Made by a program: the position numbers and the translations under genes. The notes under the pieces are model-generated. The model worked only from the letters and a program-made list of their open reading frames with translations, searched no databases and had not been told where the DNA came from. From contig NZ_JAIOSW010000221.1 in the NCBI RefSeq assembly GCF_021107415.1, forward strand, positions 1-15,763: a stretch of 15,763 nt of DNA. Reading direction: 5' to 3'. The DNA comes from Desulfobacula sp. (lineage in GTDB: Bacteria > Desulfobacterota > Desulfobacteria > Desulfobacterales > Desulfobacteraceae). Positions 1 through 6,291 of the stretch are shown here, in pieces. Each line of letters opens with the position of its first letter. Positions within the stretch are counted from its first letter, which is position 1.

Positions 1-131
1 ACTTTATATCCTGCAATGATACAATTTTGAGTTGACTCAACAGGACTCCAATGAAGCACAGCAGCAAAGGAAGAGGAAACAAACAAAAGAAGGTATATTA
101 CAAAAATTACAATAAAACAATTTTTGCTCAT
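1..131 (-). CDS. secreted fibronectin type III-like protein, N-terminal part (runs off left edge)
   Basis: Only 43 codons lie in the window and the gene continues past base 1. The protein begins MSKNCFIVIFVIYLLLFVSS and goes on SFAAVLHWSPV..., which is a classic Sec signal peptide: a short charged N-end, a hydrophobic core at about residues 5-19, and likely cleavage after SSSFA. The mature start, with LHWSPV followed by IIAGYK, resembles the first strands of bacterial fibronectin type III domains (pattern xLxWxP...xxGYKVYY), so an exported surface or extracellular protein is likely. The ATG at 131 is the only in-frame start; no good Shine-Dalgarno sequence precedes it. A four-codon mini-frame (ATG AAA ATT TTA TGA) ends across the start in an ATGA overlap. 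A sigma54-type promoter at 160-176 points at this gene with a predicted leader of about 19 bases. Fold assignment rests on about 20 mature residues. Confidence 0.72.
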   Translation of the reverse strand, partial: MSKNCFIVIFVIYLLLFVSSSFAAVLHWSPVESTQNCIIAGYK

Positions 132-159
132 AAAATTTTCATAAATCATATACTCATAA

Positions 160-176
160 TAGCAAACTCCATGCCA
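160..176 (-). promoter_or_regulatory. sigma54 (-24/-12) promoter for the secreted FN3-like gene
   Basis: Read on the minus strand, bases 176-160 are TGGCATGGAGTTTGCTA. This fits the RpoN consensus TGGCAYRN4TTGCW at every defined position, and the invariant GG and GC are 12 bases apart. The predicted transcription start is near 150, about 19 bases before the ATG at 131. Such promoters require an AAA+ activator, and the gene ending at 500 encodes one with the sigma54-contacting GAFTGA motif. Confidence 0.78.
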
Positions 177-191
177 CAGAAGTTAAAGACA

Positions 192-204
192 TAACATATT
201 GATA
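192..204 (-). promoter_or_regulatory. candidate IHF binding site
   Basis: On the minus strand this reads TATCAATATGTTA, an exact match to the IHF consensus WATCAAN4TTR. It sits about 42-54 bases upstream of the predicted sigma54 start, between the -24/-12 element and the palindromes further upstream. IHF bends DNA at that place in many sigma54 promoters, including enterobacterial glmY, which GlrR activates. The region is AT-rich, so a chance match is possible, but the position is right. Confidence 0.55.
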
Positions 205-253
205 TTACAGTATATTTTTTTAAAAACTTTTTAAGTCAAAAATCAATCCCTGC

Positions 254-265
254 ATGGAATTCCAT
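254..265. promoter_or_regulatory. perfect 12-bp palindrome, candidate activator (enhancer) site
   Basis: ATGGAATTCCAT is a perfect dyad about 104-115 bases upstream of the predicted sigma54 start, a usual distance for an enhancer-binding protein. Most of it recurs at 487-498 in inverted orientation (GAATTCCATACA at 257-268 on plus and at 498-487 on minus), and a second dyad GGGAAGCATTCCC lies at 406-418. None resembles the TGTC-N10-GACA element known for enterobacterial GlrR, so the protein that binds is inferred from position only. Confidence 0.32.
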
Positions 266-498
266 ACACCATTATCTCTCACCATGCGTTCACCCATGGT
301 ATGGTGGGACATTGGACTTTATAGTAATGACTGGTTTTTCCTACATCTGTTTTATTCAAAAAGCAGGGATGAAAAATTCAGTGGCTCCCTTTTCACGCCA
401 GGCATGGGAAGCATTCCCTCTAAAAGAGAACTATGGCAAGTCTTTAGAAAGGCTAAAGGACGGGGGCTTTGTTGAAGATGGGACCCTGTATGGAATTC
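257..498. repeat. 12-bp inverted repeat arms GAATTCCATACA (257-268 and 487-498)
   Basis: The same 12 bases occur on the plus strand at 257-268 and on the minus strand at 498-487, about 218 bases apart and facing each other. The right arm lies just past the regulator's stop codon. The arms could be two regulator half-sites, or the ends of a small non-autonomous element. No target-site duplication is visible outside them, which argues against the element. Confidence 0.3.
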
Positions 499-499
499 A

Positions 500-1861
500 C
501 TACAGATCCTTCCTGAAGTCATCTGCCCGCAGCCCGCATTTTTTCATCAGCTCATAAAGGTCAGCCCGGTATTTTCCTGCAAGCTTGGCGGCTTTAGTGA
601 CATTTCCCTGGGTTAATTCAAGAAGCTCCACCAGATAATCTCTTTCAAAATCCAATTTAGCATCTTTCATAGGTTTCACCCCATGAAGGGAGGAATCTGC
701 TTTATTCAGGATGATCAAATCCTCGGAAATGATATCGCTATCAGACATGGCAACACTATATTCAACAACATTTTTAAGCTCTCTGATGTTCCCTGGCCAT
801 GATGACTGAAGAAGCTTATCCATGGCACGGGAAGAAAACTTTTTAATAGGCTTTTTCATACGGATTCTAAATTCATTTAAAAAATGATGGGCAAGCAGAG
901 GGATACTCTCCTTTCTCTCCCGCAAGGGAGGAAGCTTTATGGGAATCACATGGATCCGATAATACAGGTCTTCTCTGAAATTGCCTTTTTTTACTTCCTC
1001 GACAATATTTGTGTTGGTTGCTGCAACCATTCTCACACGCAAAGAAACCATCTCACCTCCCCCCAGGGGGTAAAATTCATTTTCCTGAATGACCCTGAGC
1101 AGCTTGGCTTGAACGGAAAGTGGAATTTCTGAAATTTCATCAAAAAAAAAGGTGCCCCCCTGGGCCTTTTCCAACAATCCCTGCCTGTTGGTGACCGCCC
1201 CGGTAAAGGCCCCTTTTTTGTGGCCGAAAAGTTCACTTTCAAAAAGCGCTTCAGGAATGGCTCCGCAATTCACCGCTATAAACGGGGCATCCCGCCGGGA
1301 GCTTGCAACATGCAGGGTCTTGGCAATAAGTTCTTTGCCCGTACCGCTTTCACCCTGGATAAAAACATTGGAATCAGTGTCTGCTGCCTGGACAACCAGC
1401 TTAAGGACTTTTTTCATTTTTTTATCTCTGCCGATGATGTTGTCAAACCCGTATTGTTTTGACAACATACCGCGAAGCTCCTTGACCTCCTTGACCAATT
1501 TCTTTTTTTCAAGACAGGTTTTTACCTGATGCATAAGTTCGACATCTTTAAAGGGTTTGGTCAGAAAGGAGTGAGCCCCCTTTTGAATGGCTTCCACAGC
1601 TCTTTTAATTGTTCCATAGGCGGTCAGCATGATAACAGGGAGATCCGGATCAATGCCATGTAATTTTTCCATCAATTGAATCCCTGTTTCCCCCTTTAAC
1701 TGATAATCAATGAGTGCCAGGTCAAAGAAACCTTGATTTTGCAAAGCAAAAGCCTCATCGCCGCCTGTTACGCCCATTACCGAATATTTTTCTGCTTCAA
1801 GCCTCATTGTGAGAACCTTTAAAACAGCCGGGTCATCATCCACGATAAGAATTTTTTCCAT
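500..1861 (-). CDS. glrR: sigma54-dependent response regulator, GlrR/QseF-like
   Basis: A 453-residue NtrC-family regulator, full length. The receiver domain (about 1-120) has acidic pocket D8/D9, phospho-acceptor D52 in ALIDYQL, T80 and K102. The AAA+ domain (about 140-370) has Walker A GESGTGKE near 170, the sigma54-contacting loop GAFTGA near 217, Walker B GGTFFFDE near 235, candidate arginine fingers in FREDLYYR, and WPGNIREL near 354. A C-terminal Fis-type helix-turn-helix covers about 408-445. It should drive ATP-dependent open-complex formation by RpoN holoenzyme when phosphorylated. It is last in the kinase-lipoprotein-regulator set, 25 bases after the lipoprotein gene, matching glrK-qseG-glrR order. 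A GGGTG stretch precedes the ATG. Family placement as NtrC-type is certain; the GlrR name rests mainly on gene order. The sigma54 promoter at 160-176 is a likely target. Confidence 0.9.
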   Translation of the reverse strand: MEKILIVDDDPAVLKVLTMRLEAEKYSVMGVTGGDEAFALQNQGFFDLALIDYQLKGETGIQLMEKLHGIDPDLPVIMLTAYGTIKRAVEAIQKGAHSFLTKPFKDVELMHQVKTCLEKKKLVKEVKELRGMLSKQYGFDNIIGRDKKMKKVLKLVVQAADTDSNVFIQGESGTGKELIAKTLHVASSRRDAPFIAVNCGAIPEALFESELFGHKKGAFTGAVTNRQGLLEKAQGGTFFFDEISEIPLSVQAKLLRVIQENEFYPLGGGEMVSLRVRMVAATNTNIVEEVKKGNFREDLYYRIHVIPIKLPPLRERKESIPLLAHHFLNEFRIRMKKPIKKFSSRAMDKLLQSSWPGNIRELKNVVEYSVAMSDSDIISEDLIILNKADSSLHGVKPMKDAKLDFERDYLVELLELTQGNVTKAAKLAGKYRADLYELMKKCGLRADDFRKDL

Positions 1862-1886
1862 TTTTCACCCAAGCGTTTTGAAATTT

Positions 1887-2435
1887 TTATTTTTGTATAT
1901 CCGCATTGATTTTGCCTCCTTCAAGATCAATCTCCTTGAAATCCTTGATTTGCTGCCGGAGTATCTTGTTTTCAGTATCAAGGCGTTCCACTGCTTTTAA
2001 AAGCAGGGTCATGCCCTGGAGTTTCCAGGTCAATTTATCCTTCTCAGAGTTCAGCTTTTTCATCATCAACTCCTGGTCTTGAACTTTTTTAGAAAGCAAG
2101 AAGAGGTTCTTTTCATCTTGAATTACTTTCTTGAGAAGAGAGCTATTCATTCGGGCAGATACCCTGATCACCCGATCATAGTCACTACTCCGATTTGCCG
2201 AATCATCCAAGTACTTTTCAAGTTTTGCACTTTCTGCCAGCGCTGACTTGAATTTTTCCTGGCCTATAAAATTCAGAACTTGCTCAAGGTATTGGAAGTC
2301 TGCCACATATTCCTGTTCCTTGGGAAATGCCTGGTATTCAACACCCTGACAGCTTGATAGAAGAACCATCACCCCCAGCCCAATGGCAAGGTGAAAAAAA
2401 ATTGAGTTCCCTTTGGATAATCGCTTTCCGCCCAT
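1887..2435 (-). CDS. coiled-coil lipoprotein, QseG/YfhG-like
   Basis: A 182-residue predicted lipoprotein. The N-end is MGGKRLSKGN, followed by a hydrophobic stretch and a lipobox LLSSC with the lipidated cysteine at residue 29. Gln at +2 would favour the outer membrane by the enterobacterial sorting rule. Residues about 95-165 are charged and leucine-rich (KVQDQELMMKKLNSEKDKL and LDTENKILRQQIKDF), typical of a coiled coil. The first 22 codons overlap the 3' end of the kinase gene by 67 bases in another frame; the overlap encodes most of the signal peptide, so the start cannot move much downstream. A G-rich stretch precedes the ATG. In enterobacteria QseG/YfhG is an outer-membrane lipoprotein that interacts with the kinase QseE/GlrK. 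Position, size and lipobox suggest the same role, but sequence similarity is too low to judge by eye, so no symbol is given. Confidence 0.78.
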   Translation of the reverse strand: MGGKRLSKGNSIFFHLAIGLGVMVLLSSCQGVEYQAFPKEQEYVADFQYLEQVLNFIGQEKFKSALAESAKLEKYLDDSANRSSDYDRVIRVSARMNSSLLKKVIQDEKNLFLLSKKVQDQELMMKKLNSEKDKLTWKLQGMTLLLKAVERLDTENKILRQQIKDFKEIDLEGGKINADIQK

Positions 2436-3811
2436 ATATCCCCCCCGTGTGCTTTTACAATATGTTTTGAAATGGAGAGCCCGAGTCCTGTCCCCATTCG
2501 GGTTCCAATGCCGTTATCGATCTGTTTAAATTTTTGAAAAATTGCCTTTAAATGCTCCGATTTAATCCCACAACCATTGTCTGTAACAGAAACTACAACC
2601 CTTTTTTTTTCTTTATCCAATGAACATTTAACAAGGATTTTGCCATGGGACGGGGTAAACTTCAAGGCATTACCGATAAGATTGTCCAGGATCTCCCGAA
2701 TCCGATCTCCATCAGCGGAGAGTTTGGGAAGCTGGGGCGGAGGGATAAATTCAAGATCTATCTTTTTTTTCTGAGCCAAAGGTGCAAGCTTTAATATAGA
2801 TTTTCGAATCACCAGGGGCAGATCAAAATCCGTAAACTGGTAATCCATTGCCTTGGCTTCCATTTTAGAATAATCAAGTAGTCTCAGCACAGAATTCAAA
2901 AGCCGGTCACACTCTTCATGAATCAAGGAATACAATTCATACAGCTTTTGAGGCTGATCAGAATAAAGATCCTTTGACAGCATGATAGATGCTTCCTTGA
3001 TAGCCGTCACCGGAGTCTTGAGTTCGTGGGAAACATGACTGATAAAATCCGCTTTTAAATGATCCAGTTCACCCAGTCTTTGGGACATGGCATTGAAATG
3101 GCGGGACAGATCCCGAATTTCACGGGGCCCTTTGATGGTTTGCAGCTCTTTGAAATGACCCTGGGAAATCTCCCTGGTTTTTTTCTTGAAACGGGAAATG
3201 GAAGTTGTGATGGCGCGGGTATTAAAAAGGGAAATAATACCCCCCAAAAACACGGTCAAAACCGTAATAATGATGGTCATCATAAAAATTTGCCGGCTCA
3301 AACGACTACTTAAATCAGTATTTTTATTAATATCCTGTTTGTTTTGATTGATGATCTCTTTTAGATAGGCTGCCATTTGTTCCAATTCCAGGTCATGACC
3401 TTTCAGAATTGTCCCCGGCCCATCATTCTTAACCCGGTTTACATTTTCTTCAAAACACCTCATCAATTCCATGTAAAGACGCTTTGTATCAGAAAACAGA
3501 CTCTGCTGTTTATCTGATTCAATCAAACGATTTATCAGCCCAAAATCCTTTTCCAGAAGGATTTCCAAATCTTGAACCCGATGATAGTAATCCATATCAC
3601 CAGATACGTAGTACTTTTTGATAAATTTCATCAATGAGGTAAAGGAATCAAGGAGGCGATCACCGATAATAAGAATGGTCCCGTTAATTTCCACAATTTG
3701 CCTTGTTATCTTCTGAAGGTTGCCAAGCTTATAGATAACAGCACCACCCCAAAAGGCAACTAACAAAAGAACAATCAGGTTTCCTAAAATCAGGCGTTTA
3801 AAAATGGACAT
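2369..3811 (-). CDS. glrK: membrane sensor histidine kinase, GlrK/QseE-like
   Basis: 480 residues from the ATG at 3811 (MSIFKRLILGN). Transmembrane segment 1 is at about 7-28, a mostly helical periplasmic sensor at 29-174, transmembrane segment 2 at 175-196, then HAMP. The HisKA H-box is FISHVSHELKTP with the phospho-accepting H262. The ATPase domain has N-box DNLIGNALKF near 376, G1 box DNGCGIK near 411 and G2 box GTGLGLS near 440. A frame could be opened 19 codons earlier at a TTG at 3868, but that codon lies in the terminator hairpin of the tRNA, so 3811 is preferred. The 3' end overlaps the lipoprotein gene by 67 bases. It is expected to phosphorylate the regulator encoded at 500-1861. 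The signal sensed is unknown. Kinase identity is certain; the GlrK name rests on gene order. Confidence 0.9.
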   Translation of the reverse strand: MSIFKRLILGNLIVLLLVAFWGGAVIYKLGNLQKITRQIVEINGTILIIGDRLLDSFTSLMKFIKKYYVSGDMDYYHRVQDLEILLEKDFGLINRLIESDKQQSLFSDTKRLYMELMRCFEENVNRVKNDGPGTILKGHDLELEQMAAYLKEIINQNKQDINKNTDLSSRLSRQIFMMTIIITVLTVFLGGIISLFNTRAITTSISRFKKKTREISQGHFKELQTIKGPREIRDLSRHFNAMSQRLGELDHLKADFISHVSHELKTPVTAIKEASIMLSKDLYSDQPQKLYELYSLIHEECDRLLNSVLRLLDYSKMEAKAMDYQFTDFDLPLVIRKSILKLAPLAQKKKIDLEFIPPPQLPKLSADGDRIREILDNLIGNALKFTPSHGKILVKCSLDKEKKRVVVSVTDNGCGIKSEHLKAIFQKFKQIDNGIGTRMGTGLGLSISKHIVKAHGGDIWAESDYPKGTQFFFTLPLGWG

Positions 3812-3835
3812 ACTTAGACCACAGCTTGTTTTTTT

Positions 3836-3875
3836 AAAAAAACTAAGGGTCTTATATTTATTTTTCAAGACCCTT
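3836..3875 (-). terminator. intrinsic terminator of tRNA-Val
   Basis: On the minus strand AAGGGTCTT (3875-3867) pairs perfectly with AAGACCCTT (3853-3845) across a 13-base AT-rich loop, then AG and seven T (3842-3836). It starts 8 bases after the tRNA CCA end. The kinase ATG is only 24 bases past the T run, so kinase expression needs read-through or a promoter inside this stretch. A weak candidate has -35 TTGAAA (3868-3863) and a poor -10 TAGTTT (3845-3840), 17 bases apart. Confidence 0.88.
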
Positions 3876-3883
3876 GGTATTTA

Positions 3884-3959
3884 TGGTAGGCACGAGCGGA
3901 CTTGAACCGCTGACTTCTACCGTGTCGAGGTAGCACTCTACCAACTGAGTTACGCGCCT
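3884..3959 (-). tRNA. tRNA-Val (anticodon GAC), CCA encoded, unusual C33
   Basis: A complete 76-base cloverleaf. The acceptor AGGCGCG pairs with CGTGCCT (one G-U), the D stem ACTC/GAGT has loop AGTTGGTA, the anticodon stem is CTACC/GGTAG, the variable loop AAGTC, and the T stem AGCGG/CCGCT has loop TTCAAGT. A73 and CCA follow. The seven-base anticodon loop is TCGACAC, so positions 34-36 are GAC, reading valine GUC/GUU codons. Position 33 is C, where bacterial tRNAs almost always have U. A promoter (3972-4000) and terminator (3836-3875) flank it, so it looks like an expressed single-gene unit. Confidence 0.93.
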
Positions 3960-3971
3960 GAATCGTTTGCT

Positions 3972-4000
3972 TTATTACCAAAAGCCTTGGTTTGTGTCAA
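3972..4000 (-). promoter_or_regulatory. sigma70-type promoter of tRNA-Val
   Basis: On the minus strand a consensus -35 TTGACA (4000-3995), a 17-base spacer and -10 TAATAA (3977-3972) end 12 bases before the mature tRNA 5' end at 3959. The short leader fits tRNA processing by RNase P. Confidence 0.75.
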
Positions 4001-4050
4001 GAAAAAGTAACGCATTCTGCTACATTATCTGCTGCATATTGTGCTGTATT

Positions 4051-5298
4051 CTAATTTGCCTTCACTGGCTCTGTCGTATTTTGAGAATCATCAAACAAAA
4101 AGGGTTGCTCTTTTTCAATAAACTTGATGAAGACAAGGTCATCTATTATATCGGAAATCTCCAATCCAAAAGAATCAAAGGTTTTCAACATAACCGCATT
4201 GGCAAACTGAGACGATTTCCCCTTATAAAAAACTTGCATAACAGCATAGTTGGACCCCATCTCTTTGGGCTGCATATTCTCAATCCCGGGCATTTGTTTA
4301 AATCGTTGTTTCAATGCAATAAACCTGGATAAAAAATTATCTCCCTCTATCCTGACATCAAAAGCGTGCTCTTTTCTCAAATTCTGTGTCCAGTATGTAT
4401 CAATTTTCTCAGTCAGATCCAGGGCTGACAGATGGGCTGCCTTAACAATTGCATTTATATTTCCTTCCTGGTCCATATCACTTTTAACCACAGCCTGAAC
4501 CTGGGAAATAACAACCTTTTCTCCGGTTTCAAGGTTGTATCCTTCCAGGTTGATTTTTGCATTAAAGGCTTTTTCTCCACCCATTCGGTTGATAGCTTCT
4601 GATGAGATTGCTTTCCCAAAAACAATCATATCAGCTTTCATCTCTTTGCCCAGATCCTTTGCAGCCGCAATATCGTAAATGGACTTAAATATAATATTAT
4701 AAAAAGACGGATCAGGACGCTCATCGCCATTTCCTGTAACAATAAATCGATCTTGAATCATTTTATCGATAATGATTTGTTCTGCAAGAGACTGGTAAGG
4801 AATTGGATTATTTCCCCACCAGTATCTGGGCAGAAGATCTGATGGGATTTTTTCCATAATAAACAACAGAATCACGGGTTTATCCTGATTGGCATTGAGT
4901 ATCCTGGCATTGGTTAATGTCTTTGCAAGCAGCTTAAGATCTACTTTGGATTCCACCCCCACAAGATAGTGGCCTTTGTTTTCAATTCCGCCAAGGACAC
5001 GATACGTAATGATGTAGTCCGAGGTATGGGAAAGCACTTGACCATAAAAATAATCAAGATTGGATGCAAAGACCTGTCTTGATACCAGTGTTGCAAAGGC
5101 ATTTTGAAGGGCAACCTTTAGTGCGTCTGATACTGCTCTCTGCTTGGCCTGCTGGATATTATGATTAATAACCATTCTTCTGGCTGTGGTCACACCCGTT
5201 AATACCTCAGAACGATTGGCTGCAAATGATGGTTCACATATGAATATGACAGCGATGAACAAAATAATGAAGCTGATAGCGGTCGTTTTATTAAACAT
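4051..5298 (-). CDS. exported protein of unknown function, FlgT/LPP20-like N-terminal region
   Basis: 415 residues with a clear Sec signal peptide (hydrophobic core about 7-20, likely cleavage after CEPSFA at 26). After it comes a segment near 46-75 with QAKQRAVSDALKVALQNAFA, the R/A/L-rich helix pattern found at the start of FlgT/LPP20-type periplasmic or outer-membrane-associated domains. The middle has the pattern KEMKADMIVFGKAIS near 215-230 that suits a TolB-N/FlgT-like alpha-beta fold; no enzyme motif is visible. The C-terminal third has repeated strand-helix units. It begins 5 bases after the prenyl synthase stop, with AAAGGT about 8 bases before the ATG, and looks like the last gene of the htpG-rimO-ispB run. 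No flagellar gene is nearby, so a flagellar role is not supported. The family link is by pattern only. Confidence 0.65.
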   Translation of the reverse strand: MFNKTTAISFIILFIAVIFICEPSFAANRSEVLTGVTTARRMVINHNIQQAKQRAVSDALKVALQNAFATLVSRQVFASNLDYFYGQVLSHTSDYIITYRVLGGIENKGHYLVGVESKVDLKLLAKTLTNARILNANQDKPVILLFIMEKIPSDLLPRYWWGNNPIPYQSLAEQIIIDKMIQDRFIVTGNGDERPDPSFYNIIFKSIYDIAAAKDLGKEMKADMIVFGKAISSEAINRMGGEKAFNAKINLEGYNLETGEKVVISQVQAVVKSDMDQEGNINAIVKAAHLSALDLTEKIDTYWTQNLRKEHAFDVRIEGDNFLSRFIALKQRFKQMPGIENMQPKEMGSNYAVMQVFYKGKSSQFANAVMLKTFDSFGLEISDIIDDLVFIKFIEKEQPFLFDDSQNTTEPVKAN

Positions 5299-5303
5299 CC
5301 TTC

Positions 5304-6287
5304 TTACACCTTTCTTTCAATGGAATAATCTGCGATCAGACACAAAAGCTGTTTGGATTGACAATCATCAAAATCATTCAGGCATGCCTTTGCTTTTTTC
5401 ACATGATCCCGGGCTCTATCCTTAGTATATTCGATCCCTTTATACGTATATAATTTTTCTTTTAATTTTTTAAACTGATCCGGGTTGAAAAGGGTTGCCG
5501 CTATGGCATCCTGCATCCACTCTTTATCCTTTTGGGATGCATTGGAAAGGCTGTGAATCAGCGGCAGGGTCAGTTTTCCCTCCCGCAGATCAGCCCCGGG
5601 ATTTTTCCCTAATTCTTTGGCACTTGCCGTATAGTCCAGAAGATCATCCGCCATCTGAAAGGCCATTCCTAAATGAAATCCGTATTGACTCAACGCAGTT
5701 TCTTTTTCTTTTGGGGCCTTTGCAAGAATAGCGCCGCTTTGGCAGGTTCCCTGGATCAAAACAGCTGTTTTCCTTTCAATGATCTTGCGGTATTCTTCTT
5801 CAGAAAGATTAAGCTTTCCTTTTTTCGAAAGCTGATCAATTTCGCCCTGGGACATGTCCCGGGTAATTTTTGCAATGACTGAGATGATATCAGGTTCTCT
5901 TGTTTTCGCTGCAATATCAAGGGACAGGGCCATAAGGAAATCTCCCGTCAGTACGACTTTTGGAGCAGACCATTTTGTATGGGCCGCTTTTTTCCCACGC
6001 CTGATATCTGCTTCATCCACCACATCATCATGCAAAAGGGTAGCAGCGTGAAGATATTCAAAAATAATGGAAAACTCTATTTCAAAATCGTTATTATAAC
6101 CGCAAAGTCTGGCACTGTGAACCATCAGCAGCGGCCTTAGCCGTTTCCCTCCACTGAAAAGAAGGTGGGAAGCAATCTGCCTTACCAGTTCCACATTGGG
6201 ATTTAAGTGATGCTCAAGTGCAATTTCAATTTTTTCAAGATCAGGTGCCGCCTGTTCAATAATTCTTTGTTTCATCCCTTTTGTCAT
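5304..6287 (-). CDS. ispB: long-chain polyprenyl diphosphate synthase (IspB type)
   Basis: 327 residues from the ATG at 6287 (MTKGMKQRII). This trans-isoprenyl diphosphate synthase condenses isopentenyl diphosphate onto allylic diphosphates to make the quinone side chain (probably menaquinone). The first aspartate motif is LLHDDVVDE (DDVVD at 87-91), followed by DIRRGK; the second is QMADDLLDY (DDLLD at 214-218). GGKRLRP near 46-52 binds substrate. Alanine five residues before the first DDxxD leaves the chain pocket open, as in octaprenyl/heptaprenyl synthases rather than FPP synthase. A longer frame starts at 6326 inside rimO, but AGGAG seven bases before 6287 favours the shorter form. The gene begins 4 bases after the rimO stop. 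Exact product length cannot be read from sequence. Confidence 0.9.
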   Translation of the reverse strand: MTKGMKQRIIEQAAPDLEKIEIALEHHLNPNVELVRQIASHLLFSGGKRLRPLLMVHSARLCGYNNDFEIEFSIIFEYLHAATLLHDDVVDEADIRRGKKAAHTKWSAPKVVLTGDFLMALSLDIAAKTREPDIISVIAKITRDMSQGEIDQLSKKGKLNLSEEEYRKIIERKTAVLIQGTCQSGAILAKAPKEKETALSQYGFHLGMAFQMADDLLDYTASAKELGKNPGADLREGKLTLPLIHSLSNASQKDKEWMQDAIAATLFNPDQFKKLKEKLYTYKGIEYTKDRARDHVKKAKACLNDFDDCQSKQLLCLIADYSIERKV

Positions 6288-6291
6288 GCAA

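Larger units (their letters stand above)
132..499. other. intergenic regulatory region between the sigma54 regulator and the FN3-like gene
   Basis: No convincing gene lies in these 368 bases. Short plus-strand frames starting near 254 and 312 lack a ribosome binding site, match no family I know, and the second runs antisense into the regulator gene. The part nearest the FN3-like gene (132-250) is very AT-rich and holds the sigma54 promoter and IHF-like site. The part from 250 to 499 is more mixed and holds palindromes at 254-265 and 406-418. A stem (CTTTAG/CTAAAG at 442-458) lies past the regulator stop but has no U-tract, so no clear terminator separates regulator and FN3-like gene. Confidence 0.6.

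Noticed and set aside
254..557. Two short overlapping plus-strand reading frames (starts near 254 and 312).
   Set aside because: No ribosome binding site, no family resemblance, one uses TTG, and the second runs antisense into the regulator gene; the stretch is better explained as a control region.
3812..3868. N-terminal extension of the histidine kinase from TTG at 3868.
   Set aside because: The TTG and following bases form the terminator hairpin of tRNA-Val, and MSIFKR at 3811 gives a normal membrane-protein start.
4018..4050. Three imperfect repeats of a CTGCTACATTAT-like unit downstream of the exported protein gene.
   Set aside because: Too short and too diverged to call a repeat array; it may be chance.
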